From assembly GCA_001824135.1 (NCBI GenBank), contig MHWM01000022.1, positions 9,836 to 16,622 on the forward strand: a DNA stretch of 6,787 bases, given 5' to 3'. Position numbers and translations under genes: made by a program. The stretch comes from Candidatus Zambryskibacteria bacterium RIFCSPLOWO2_02_FULL_39_14. Lineage in GTDB: Bacteria; Patescibacteriota; Minisyncoccia; Phycocordibacterales; Zambryskibacteraceae. Below the pieces are notes generated by a model. The model was not told where the DNA came from. It did no database searches and saw only the letters and a list, made by a program, of their open reading frames with translations. This document shows, in pieces, positions 1 through 5,817 of the stretch. Numbering within the stretch: position 1 is the stretch's first letter; each line of letters begins with the position of its first letter.

Positions 1-967
1 TAAGAGGGTCAGCGGCCACATGGACTGGTATATTAATCTCATTTTCAATAAGCTCAGCCAAACCTTTTACCAAAGCCCCACCGCCAGTCAGATATACCCC
101 TCTATGCATGACATCACTTAGGATTTCAGGTGGTGTGGATTCAAGAACTTCTCTTGTGGTTTCGATAAGAGTTTCTATAGATTGAGAAAGTGCTTCGCGT
201 ACATCCGTATCAGTTATAATAATTTCTCTAGGCAAACCTGTTACCAAATCACGACCTTTTACCGGCATCTCTAGTGGAGCATGAGTAGGCAAGACAGAAC
301 CTATAGAAGTCTTTATTAATTCAGCAGTTTTTTCTCCAAGAAGAATTTTATATTGATTTCGAACATAAGAAACAATATCTGAATTAAACTTGTCTCCAGC
401 TAAACGAAGATTCTTAGACTTCACTACCCCACCAAGCGATATGATGGCTATATCTGAAGTACCACCTCCTATATCTATAATCATGTTTCCGATAGGTTCA
501 TGTATAGGTAGGCGCATACCGATAGCAGCAGCCATAGGTTCTTCGACAATATAGACTTCTCCAGCGCCGGCATTGCTAGTGGCATCACGCACAGCGCGAA
601 TTTCTACATCTGTAATGCCTGACGGCACACCCACAACTACTCTAGGAGCAAATATCTTTGTGGAACCGGTTGTAGCTTTATCAAGTAAATAACTAATCAT
701 CTCTTCAGTAGTTTCGAAATCAGAGATAACACCATCGACCAGAGGTTTAATAGCCAGAATATGTTCAGGTGTACGACCGATCATAGCCCTAGCTTCAGTA
801 CCGATTGCTACTACCTGTCCAGTCTTTTGGTTAAGTGCCACTACAGACGGTTCATTGATAACAATCCCCTTACCACGCAGATAGACGAGGGTGTTAGCTG
901 TACCAAGATCAATACCTATATCATGCGAGAAAAAACTCCGAAGATTTTTAAAGTTCGGAAATTTCAT
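1..967 (-). CDS. mreB: Rod-shape determining protein MreB (3' end cut by window edge)
   Basis: MreB is the bacterial actin homologue; it polymerises under the inner membrane on ATP and organises sidewall peptidoglycan synthesis in elongated cells. The window holds 322 codons from the ATG; the family usually has about 335-350, so only roughly 15-25 C-terminal residues are missing. Actin-fold signatures appear in order: phosphate-1 loop with DLGTANT at about 19-25, connect-1 VEEPMAAAIG at 141-150, phosphate-2 DIGGGTSD at 165-172, and adenosine loop LTGGGALVKGL at 293-303. The N-terminus has a short basic, Phe-rich stretch (KFPNFKNLRSFF) before the fold, which could be a membrane-binding helix (inference). 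The start ATG shares one base with the proS stop (TAATG), with no Shine-Dalgarno, so translation is probably coupled to proS. MreB suggests a rod-shaped or elongated walled cell. Confidence 0.97.
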   Translation of the reverse strand, partial: MKFPNFKNLRSFFSHDIGIDLGTANTLVYLRGKGIVINEPSVVALNQKTGQVVAIGTEARAMIGRTPEHILAIKPLVDGVISDFETTEEMISYLLDKATTGSTKIFAPRVVVGVPSGITDVEIRAVRDATSNAGAGEVYIVEEPMAAAIGMRLPIHEPIGNMIIDIGGGTSDIAIISLGGVVKSKNLRLAGDKFNSDIVSYVRNQYKILLGEKTAELIKTSIGSVLPTHAPLEMPVKGRDLVTGLPREIIITDTDVREALSQSIETLIETTREVLESTPPEILSDVMHRGVYLTGGGALVKGLAELIENEINIPVHVAADPL

Positions 968-2217
968 TACTTTTTAAATTTCTTTATAAAACTTTTTAGA
1001 TCTGTTTCTGTAGTCTGGCCAGACGACCTATCTTTGACTTCAAGTTTCTTCGATTCGAGAGCTTTATCACCAATCACCAATCGTGTACTGATACCAATAA
1101 GATCGCTGTCGGCAAATTTCTCACCAGCACGCACATTGCGGTCATCATAGAGAACTTCAATACCCTCTTTTTGAAAAGTCTTATAAATTTCATCTGCAAG
1201 TTTAATAACATTTTCATCATTACCTAGAGAAACAAGATGAACTTGAAACGGAGAAATTTCTTCAGGCCAAATAATACCCTTATCATCTGAAAGCACTTCT
1301 ACTACAGTACCCATGAGCCGTGTCACTCCTATGCCATATCCTCCCATAAGAATAGATTGCTTTTTGCCATTCTCATCTTGGTAATAAAGATTAAACGGAT
1401 CAGTGTATTTTGTACCTTGTTTGAAAATGTTTCCTACTTCAATAGATTTCCTCTCTACTAAATCATCCCGTTTTAATCCTGCTGTCACAAGCCCCTCTTC
1501 ATCAAAAACATCTTTGTTTATCGCAAGATTTTTTTTCTCATCCACATAAATAATGTCTTCCCCTGCAAGAGACAACGTTTGAAATTCATGTGAATACTTA
1601 GAAAATGTTCCCCCACTAGCAAAGGTACAGAATGTGATATCTCCTATACCACACCTAGAAAAGACCTTCATATATGACTTTTTTGCCTTTTCGTAAAATT
1701 CGTCTTGCTCCTCTTCTGTGCGCGTAAATGAATATAAGTCTTTCATTACAAACTCCCTCCCTCTCATAATGCCACTTTTGACCCTGAGTTCATTTCTAAA
1801 CTTAGTTTGGATTTGATATAGATACAAAGGTAGATCTTTGTACGAACTTACATACTCTGTAAGTAAATTAACAATCTGTTCATCGTGTGTAAAACCTAGC
1901 CCAAGCTCAACATTATCCTTTAGTTTTGTTTTGAACCACACATCAACATTTTTATCGTCCCATCGCCCAACTTTCTCCCACACATCTTTTCTTTGTAATG
2001 ATGTAAGAACAAGCTCCTTACCACCCAAGGCATTCATCTCCTCGCGAATAATGTTCTCTATTTTCTTTAACACTTTTAATCCAAGAGGTAAGTATGAGTA
2101 GACACCTGCCATTTCCTTGTTTATAAACCCAGCGCGAGTTAGGAGAATGGCATTCTTGGAGACCTCATCTTTAGGAGCCTCTTTGCGCGTCTTTGTAAAT
2201 AGATCACTCTGTCGCAT
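967..2217 (-). CDS. proS: Prolyl-tRNA synthetase, bacterial-type, lacking the INS editing domain
   Basis: This class II enzyme charges tRNA-Pro with proline in the cytoplasm. At 416 residues it is far shorter than the roughly 570 of E. coli ProRS. The N-terminal region (RAGFINKEMAGVYSYLPLG, about 28-46) is typical. A THDE equivalent of the THEE element lies at 110-113, motif 2 around 138-164 (TKFRNELR...REFVMKDLYSF), SHEFQ at 209-213, and motif 3 GGYGIGVTR at 292-300. The anticodon-binding domain runs from about 323 to the end, with YDDRNVRAGEKFADSDLIG at 357-375. Only about 40 residues separate the SHEFQ/AGEDIIY region from the KSIEVGNIF strand, where about 180 editing residues sit in the long form, so the cis-editing domain is absent. 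The ATG lies 6 nt after a TATAAT hexamer. The last codon overlaps mreB by one base. Confidence 0.97.
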   Translation of the reverse strand: MRQSDLFTKTRKEAPKDEVSKNAILLTRAGFINKEMAGVYSYLPLGLKVLKKIENIIREEMNALGGKELVLTSLQRKDVWEKVGRWDDKNVDVWFKTKLKDNVELGLGFTHDEQIVNLLTEYVSSYKDLPLYLYQIQTKFRNELRVKSGIMRGREFVMKDLYSFTRTEEEQDEFYEKAKKSYMKVFSRCGIGDITFCTFASGGTFSKYSHEFQTLSLAGEDIIYVDEKKNLAINKDVFDEEGLVTAGLKRDDLVERKSIEVGNIFKQGTKYTDPFNLYYQDENGKKQSILMGGYGIGVTRLMGTVVEVLSDDKGIIWPEEISPFQVHLVSLGNDENVIKLADEIYKTFQKEGIEVLYDDRNVRAGEKFADSDLIGISTRLVIGDKALESKKLEVKDRSSGQTTETDLKSFIKKFKK

Positions 2218-2223
2218 CCAGCT

Positions 2224-2229
2224 ATTATA
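2224..2229 (-). promoter_or_regulatory. -10 hexamer of a predicted leaderless proS promoter
   Basis: A perfect TATAAT reads leftward in the 42-bp rseP-proS gap and is followed by 6 nt (AGCTGG) and the proS ATG. Bacterial transcription normally starts about 7 nt after the hexamer, which puts +1 at or next to the A of ATG. No good -35 is visible at 16-18 bp and there is no TGn extension. The GG just before ATG is too close to act as a normal ribosome binding site. That the transcript is leaderless is inferred. Confidence 0.6.
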
Positions 2230-2259
2230 GAGAAAATGAGTTCAAAAACAAAGCCTAGC

Positions 2260-3363
2260 CTAGAGAATATTTCGAACGTCTTGGATGGTGATAAGTATCA
2301 TGAGTAATATAAGCAAGGCAAAACCTATAGTATTTACTGTATTGAATATTAATGATGGTATAGATCTCCGAGTAATGGCTTCAATTCCGACAAAAAGCAG
2401 ACGGCCACCATCAAGCGCCGGAAATGGTAAAAGATTTATAATAGCCAAATTGATCGAGATAAGTGCAGTAAAAGTTAGTAGATGAGAAAATCCCAACTCG
2501 CGCACATCACCTACCATGCCGACAATACCGACAGGACCCGTAACACCAGAGAGATCTGCTCGACCACCGAGAGCTTGTAGGATAAAAGTTCCTATGGCTT
2601 TACCTGTCAACCAAGTAAGTTCAGAAGTGGTAGTGAATCCATACCATATAGCCTTGTGAGGAGCGAGTTTAGCTGTGCCAACAATATCCATAGAGATACC
2701 TACAGCCGGTTTATTAGCAATTATACCCTCTTCTGGCGCAACAATTTTTTCAGAAATATTTTTACCTCTTTCTATTGTGAAAGTAATCGGTTTAAATGAT
2801 TGAGAAATAAAATTAGATACTTCTTCCAGAGAAAGCTTAGTGCTTTTATCAATAAGAATGAAATCGTTACCATCTCTCGATACAGAGACAATTGCATCGC
2901 CAGACTTCAAGCCGGCATCTGCCGCAGGTGAACCGGGTAAAACTGTGGTAATAACGGTGCGAGCATTGTCGAGAGGTAAAGACATACTAACCGGCGCTGG
3001 CAAGCCAGATAAAAACCCGAGTGAAATCAAAGCCCAAGCAAAAAGAAAATTTCCAAAAACTCCTGCGGCTAAAACAGAGGCTTGAACACCACGATTCTTA
3101 GAAACAAAGCTTTCTGTATCTGCATTTTCTTTGGTTTCTCCCTCTAAAGGATTCTCACCAAAAATCTTCACGAAACCGCCAAAAGGCAACCAATTGAGAG
3201 TAAACGGAGTATTTTTCCACATAAAAAGTGTTCTAGCTTTAGGTGGAAAACCAAGACCAAACTCATCTACCCTAATGCCAAATTTCTTAGCCACTAAAAA
3301 ATGCCCCATTTCATGCACGATAATAAGAGCGCTCAATATTATTATAAATATGATTACTGACAT
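2260..3363 (-). CDS. rseP: RseP-family intramembrane zinc metalloprotease (site-2 protease)
   Basis: This is a polytopic membrane protease of family M50 that cleaves substrates inside the bilayer; known substrates elsewhere include anti-sigma factors and leftover signal peptides. The 367-residue product has the zinc site HEMGH at 17-21 within the first membrane helix, FGGFVK at 61-66, a second hydrophobic helix around 97-120, one PDZ-like domain at roughly 130-215 (VLPGSPAADAGLKSGDAIVSV), the third zinc-ligand segment NLLPFPALDGGRL at 310-322, and a final helix around 343-360. E. coli RseP has about 450 residues and two PDZ domains, so this is the shorter one-PDZ form. It starts 6 nt after the frr stop with no Shine-Dalgarno. 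A TAGAAT hexamer spanning the frr stop lies 8 nt before the ATG and could give an almost leaderless transcript. Its native substrate cannot be told from the window. Confidence 0.96.
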   Translation of the reverse strand: MSVIIFIIILSALIIVHEMGHFLVAKKFGIRVDEFGLGFPPKARTLFMWKNTPFTLNWLPFGGFVKIFGENPLEGETKENADTESFVSKNRGVQASVLAAGVFGNFLFAWALISLGFLSGLPAPVSMSLPLDNARTVITTVLPGSPAADAGLKSGDAIVSVSRDGNDFILIDKSTKLSLEEVSNFISQSFKPITFTIERGKNISEKIVAPEEGIIANKPAVGISMDIVGTAKLAPHKAIWYGFTTTSELTWLTGKAIGTFILQALGGRADLSGVTGPVGIVGMVGDVRELGFSHLLTFTALISINLAIINLLPFPALDGGRLLFVGIEAITRRSIPSLIFNTVNTIGFALLILLMILITIQDVRNIL

Positions 3364-3369
3364 AATAAA

Positions 3370-3921
3370 TTATTCTAAAATTTCTTTTTCTTTCTTGAGA
3401 GCTAGTTCTTCAAGTTTATGATTAGTTTCTTCAACTAGTTTCTGTAACTCATTCTTAAGCCGAAATTTATCGTCTTCACTTATACTTCCCTCTTTCTCCT
3501 TATGATCAATACTTGACTGCGATTTCTCTCGTTCTGTACGCATAGTAATGCGAGCTTCTTCTAATTTCTCCTTCGCTAGTTTAGACAACATGGTACGTCT
3601 CTCACTAGTAAGTTCTGGAAAAGAAACTCTAAGTCCTACTGCATCTAAAGCTACAGACAAACCCAGATTAGATTCTCTGATAGATTTATCAATATTTTTA
3701 GCAACTTCCTTGTCCCATGGAGTGATGCGTAGTGTTTTGGAATCTTCGACAGAGATAGTGGCTAGTTGGTTTATGGGCATAGATGAACCATAAACATTGA
3801 CTAATACTCCATCAAGAATATTAGGCATGGCTCGGCTAGTGCGAATCCCCGAATACTCTTTTTTAAGCCATCCTAAAGTTGCCTCACTTGCCTTCTTAAA
3901 CTCACTAAAATCATATGCCAT
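3370..3921 (-). CDS. frr: Ribosome recycling factor
   Basis: RRF splits post-termination ribosomes together with EF-G, freeing 50S and 30S subunits. The 183-residue length matches the usual 185. The family pattern is intact: IRTSRAMPNILDGVLVNVYG at 26-45, QLATISVEDSKTLRITPWD at 52-70, the LTSERR segment at 104-109, and the conserved arginines at 128 and 131, which correspond to Arg129 and Arg132 of E. coli. SISEDD at 147-151 precedes the C-terminal helix. The two long helices form the three-helix bundle and the segment between them is the beta/alpha domain. The ATG sits 7 nt after the holB stop and 6 nt after a TATAAT box that contains that stop, so frr may have its own leaderless transcript as well as read-through from upstream. 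No Shine-Dalgarno is present. Confidence 0.98.
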   Translation of the reverse strand: MAYDFSEFKKASEATLGWLKKEYSGIRTSRAMPNILDGVLVNVYGSSMPINQLATISVEDSKTLRITPWDKEVAKNIDKSIRESNLGLSVALDAVGLRVSFPELTSERRTMLSKLAKEKLEEARITMRTEREKSQSSIDHKEKEGSISEDDKFRLKNELQKLVEETNHKLEELALKKEKEILE

Positions 3922-3927
3922 ATACGT

Positions 3928-3936
3928 ATTATAACA
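3928..3936 (-). promoter_or_regulatory. Extended -10 promoter of frr, overlapping the holB stop codon
   Basis: Read leftward this is TGT-TATAAT, a perfect -10 hexamer with the TGn extension, followed by 6 nt (ACGTAT) and the frr ATG. The TAA inside the hexamer is the holB stop codon. The -35 region at 17 bp spacing (TATAGA) is poor, as expected for an extended -10 promoter. The predicted start site falls on the frr start codon. Confidence 0.6.
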
Positions 3937-4555
3937 CTAAAGATAAATGTTCTATAACTAAACGTGAGGATACGGATTCATTGACTATGCGTCTGATATT
4001 ATAAATCGCCTTTATTGATTTTTGTTTTCTATCCTGTGTTCTTAATAAAGACAACAAGCTGTCTAAAAAGATTACTAAGTTCTTCTCTTCAGCCACAAAT
4101 TTCTTAGCAAATAAAAGCCGATCTTTAACAGATAGTGAGAGAAACTTCTTAGCATCTTGAGATTCTAAAGTCAGACCTTGAGACAAGTGCATCACCTCCA
4201 TACGGGAACGCAAGGTGGGCAAGATAAGAGCTTCTTCTCTAGTCACTAGAAAAAAATGAGTGCTGGAAGGAGGATCTTCAAAAGTTTTAAGTAAAGCATT
4301 TTGCGCTTCTAAAGTCATTCGTACAGGTGAGATAAAGAAAATTTTTCTACCAGTAACAGTTTTATTTATGGAGAGCGACTTCAGCTGGCGGGCTTCATCA
4401 ATACCGAAAGTGTCAGTACGAAAAGCAAAGAAATCTGGATTATTGGCAATTTTTATATCTAGATCACTACACAACGATCGAATATACGAATCAGCCTCTT
4501 CCGCCATACCCACAAGAAGTATGGCGTGGTGAAGATTTTTAACATCGAGACCCAT
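3929..4555 (-). CDS. holB: Reduced DNA polymerase III delta'-like clamp-loader subunit
   Basis: Delta' is the stator of the clamp loader that opens the sliding clamp onto primed DNA. Family hallmarks are seen in the middle of this 208-residue protein: a NPDFFAFRTD strand at 39-48, GIDEARQLKSLSINKTVTGRK at 51-71, then EAQNALLKTFEDPP at 83-96 and LPTLRSRM at 112-119, corresponding to the ALLKTLEEPP and LPTILSRC elements of DnaX/HolB. The P-loop position after HHAILLVG reads GMAEEADS and has no GxxGxGK, so it should not bind ATP there. The zinc module with its four cysteines is absent. E. coli delta' is 334 residues and also lacks a working Walker A, so the role is plausible. The C-terminal collar appears much shortened. 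An AGGAG lies 3 nt before the ATG, overlapping the upstream stop. A diverged DnaX paralogue is the alternative. Confidence 0.82.
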   Translation of the reverse strand: MGLDVKNLHHAILLVGMAEEADSYIRSLCSDLDIKIANNPDFFAFRTDTFGIDEARQLKSLSINKTVTGRKIFFISPVRMTLEAQNALLKTFEDPPSSTHFFLVTREEALILPTLRSRMEVMHLSQGLTLESQDAKKFLSLSVKDRLLFAKKFVAEEKNLVIFLDSLLSLLRTQDRKQKSIKAIYNIRRIVNESVSSRLVIEHLSLVL

Positions 4556-4558
4556 AGA

Positions 4559-4563
4559 CTCCT
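4559..4563 (-). promoter_or_regulatory. Shine-Dalgarno AGGAG for holB, formed partly by the FKBP stop codon
   Basis: Reading leftward, TAGGAGTCTATG contains the FKBP TAG stop, an AGGAG core and the holB ATG. The spacer is only 3 nt, shorter than the usual 5-9, so its strength is uncertain. It is the only recognisable Shine-Dalgarno in front of any start codon in this window. Together with the 6-nt gap it suggests termination-reinitiation between FKBP and holB. Confidence 0.45.
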
Positions 4564-5050
4564 ACTCAACCTGTACTTGCTGTGCTTTTTGAGTATCTAG
4601 AAGTTCCACTTCAAAGATAAGGGTTGAGTTGGGTGGAATAGGACCTACTCCTTGTTCTCCATAACCATATTCAGGTTCGATAGTCAGAACACGTTTACCT
4701 CCAACGCGCATACCCACCAACCCTTCATCCCAACCGCGTATAACTTGCCCCACTCCTAAGATAAAACTGAATGGAACATTTCTATCTATAGAACTGTCGA
4801 AAACTCTACCATCAGAAAGAGTGCCGACATAATGCACAGTCAAAGTATCGCCTGGCTCAGCGACTAGACCTTCACCGACCGTTACCTCTTCTGCTGTTAC
4901 GGGTAATCTTTGCACTTGAGTATTTAAATTTTGTTGTGTGAGTGTGGGAGAACTGAATAAGTTTAACAGATTATTGCTAAACAAGAGATAAGTCAACACT
5001 GCCAAGCTCGAAATTACAGCGACCCATTGTTTTTTGTCTAAATTTTTCAT
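4562..5050 (-). CDS. Membrane-anchored FKBP-type peptidyl-prolyl cis-trans isomerase
   Basis: This enzyme catalyses cis-trans isomerisation of Xaa-Pro bonds during protein folding. The 162 residues comprise a basic start (MKNLDKKQ), one hydrophobic helix at about 9-24 (signal anchor, no lipobox cysteine), a Gln/Thr-rich linker to about 55, and a single FKBP domain at about 60-152. Every main binding-pocket residue of human FKBP12 has a counterpart: Y74, F84, D85, F94, V103, I104, W107, Y130 and F146. It is therefore probably active and FK506-binding. The anchor predicts that the domain faces outside the cytoplasmic membrane, where it could help fold exported proteins. It is first in the leftward array and 6 nt upstream of holB. 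The ATG follows a run of A with no Shine-Dalgarno. Confidence 0.95.
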   Translation of the reverse strand: MKNLDKKQWVAVISSLAVLTYLLFSNNLLNLFSSPTLTQQNLNTQVQRLPVTAEEVTVGEGLVAEPGDTLTVHYVGTLSDGRVFDSSIDRNVPFSFILGVGQVIRGWDEGLVGMRVGGKRVLTIEPEYGYGEQGVGPIPPNSTLIFEVELLDTQKAQQVQVE

Positions 5051-5058
5051 TTTTTTCT

Positions 5059-5064
5059 ACAATA
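5059..5064 (-). promoter_or_regulatory. Possible -10 element for the leftward FKBP-led array
   Basis: Reading leftward, TATTGT (4 of 6 matches to TATAAT) lies 8 nt before the FKBP ATG in the 50-bp divergent gap. No good -35 is seen. The position would again give a transcript with little or no leader. It is weaker than the other promoter calls; the array needs some promoter here because the LOG gene diverges immediately upstream. Confidence 0.3.
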
Positions 5065-5075
5065 ATTTTAAGGTG

Positions 5076-5085
5076 TATAGCTATA
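5076..5085. promoter_or_regulatory. 10-bp palindrome in the divergent FKBP/LOG promoter region
   Basis: TATAGCTATA is a perfect inverted repeat near the centre of the 50-bp gap between the divergent FKBP and LOG genes, just upstream of the LOG extended -10 (5086-5094). It could be an operator for a dimeric regulator acting on both directions. In such A+T-rich sequence a 10-bp palindrome may also be chance, and no regulator gene lies nearby. Confidence 0.2.
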
Positions 5086-5094
5086 TGATATGAT
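5086..5094 (+). promoter_or_regulatory. Extended -10 promoter of the LOG gene, predicted leaderless
   Basis: TGA-TATGAT is a TGn-extended -10 hexamer (5 of 6 matches) at 5089-5094, followed by AGTGTC and the ATG at 5101. The 6-nt spacing is identical to proS and frr. The -35 region at 17 bp (TTTTAA) is weak. A second TATGAT overlaps it at 5084-5089. The predicted transcription start coincides with the start codon. Confidence 0.55.
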
Positions 5095-5100
5095 AGTGTC

Positions 5101-5817
5101 ATGAAAGAATCAACCGCAAATAATTCAAGGCTGAGTAGGCAGAAAATGCAAGAAGTTGCCTCTAAAAGAATCAAGGAAATATCTAAGGAGTTTACCAACG
5201 GTTTTAAATTTCTAGAAGACTACCCCAAGTCCGCCACCTTTTTCGGCGCTAGCCAGCTCACAGAAGACAACAAGTATTATAAAGATGCCCGCATACTAGC
5301 TTCGCGATTAGTCAAAGAGCTTGATTACTCCATAGTATCCGGTGGCGGACCAGGCATTATGGAAGCGGCTAATCGCGGTGCTTTTGAAGTGGGTGGCAAT
5401 TCACTTGGACTTTTGATCAAACTTCCAGACGGACAGGTAACAAATAAATACATCACAAGCTCTATCGCCTTCTACTACTTTTTCGTACGAAAAGTGTGTT
5501 TGTCCTTTTCTGCAGAAGCATTTATCTTCTACCCCGGAGGATTTGGCACTTCTGATGAATTCTTCGAGATATTGACTCTTATCCAGACTAAAAAGGTTAA
5601 GGATATACCCCTTATCTGTGTCGGCAGTGAATATTGGAATAAATATAAAGAATTTATGAAAGCAGAAATGTTTAGCAGAGGCACTATAACTGCTAAAGAT
5701 TTTGAACTATTTCACATACTTGATAATCATGACGAGATTATAAAAACTATTAAAGACGTGCCTATTCGTGCCGACGTACCACTCAATGAAGACGAGATTA
5801 ATACTAAAGATGAATGA
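5101..5817 (+). CDS. LOG-family (TIGR00730-type) nucleotide 5'-monophosphate phosphoribohydrolase
   Basis: LOG proteins are Rossmann-fold enzymes that cleave the N-glycosidic bond of nucleotide monophosphates, releasing the base and ribose 5-phosphate; plant members activate cytokinins, while bacterial relatives such as PpnN act on purine nucleotides. Long annotated as lysine decarboxylases, they are not. The 238 residues contain FFGAS at 47-51, SGGGPGIMEAANRGA at 80-94, the family Arg at 130 (FFVRK), and PGGFGTSDE at 145-153 with E153 the expected catalytic glutamate. LTLIQTKK follows at 158-165. An extra basic, helical stretch of about 40 residues precedes the core and a charged acidic tail follows, so the protein is longer than the roughly 190-residue minimal LOG. 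The next gene overlaps it by 4 nt (ATGA). The natural substrate is not deducible. Confidence 0.92.
   Translation: MKESTANNSRLSRQKMQEVASKRIKEISKEFTNGFKFLEDYPKSATFFGASQLTEDNKYYKDARILASRLVKELDYSIVSGGGPGIMEAANRGAFEVGGNSLGLLIKLPDGQVTNKYITSSIAFYYFFVRKVCLSFSAEAFIFYPGGFGTSDEFFEILTLIQTKKVKDIPLICVGSEYWNKYKEFMKAEMFSRGTITAKDFELFHILDNHDEIIKTIKDVPIRADVPLNEDEINTKDE

Noticed and set aside
761..1150. 129-residue plus-strand open frame across the mreB-proS junction
   Set aside because: It lies antisense to two strongly conserved genes, has no recognisable domain and its composition is that of a shadow frame. The same applies to the plus-strand frames at 1838-2101, 2285-2485, 2840-3085, 3131-3421, 3548-3793 and 4260-4532.
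2236..2265. Possible terminator after rseP (TAGGCTAGGC followed by a T-rich run)
   Set aside because: TAGGC is a direct repeat, not an inverted one; no stem of useful length with a proper loop forms before the T run.
3364..3377. Distinct promoter for rseP (TAGAAT 8 nt before ATG)
   Set aside because: The hexamer matches 5 of 6 but sits inside the end of frr with no TGn and no -35. It is noted as a possibility in the rseP entry but is too weak to list separately.
4977..5198. 73-residue minus-strand frame overlapping the FKBP start, the divergent gap and the LOG 5' end
   Set aside because: It is antisense to the start of LOG, out of frame with FKBP, and runs across the promoter region. No motif or start signal supports it.
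5815..5817. TGA recoding to glycine, as in Absconditabacteria/Gracilibacteria
   Set aside because: LOG ends at this TGA with a normal family length, and no gene in the window needs an in-frame TGA to reach its expected size, so the standard code is the simpler reading.
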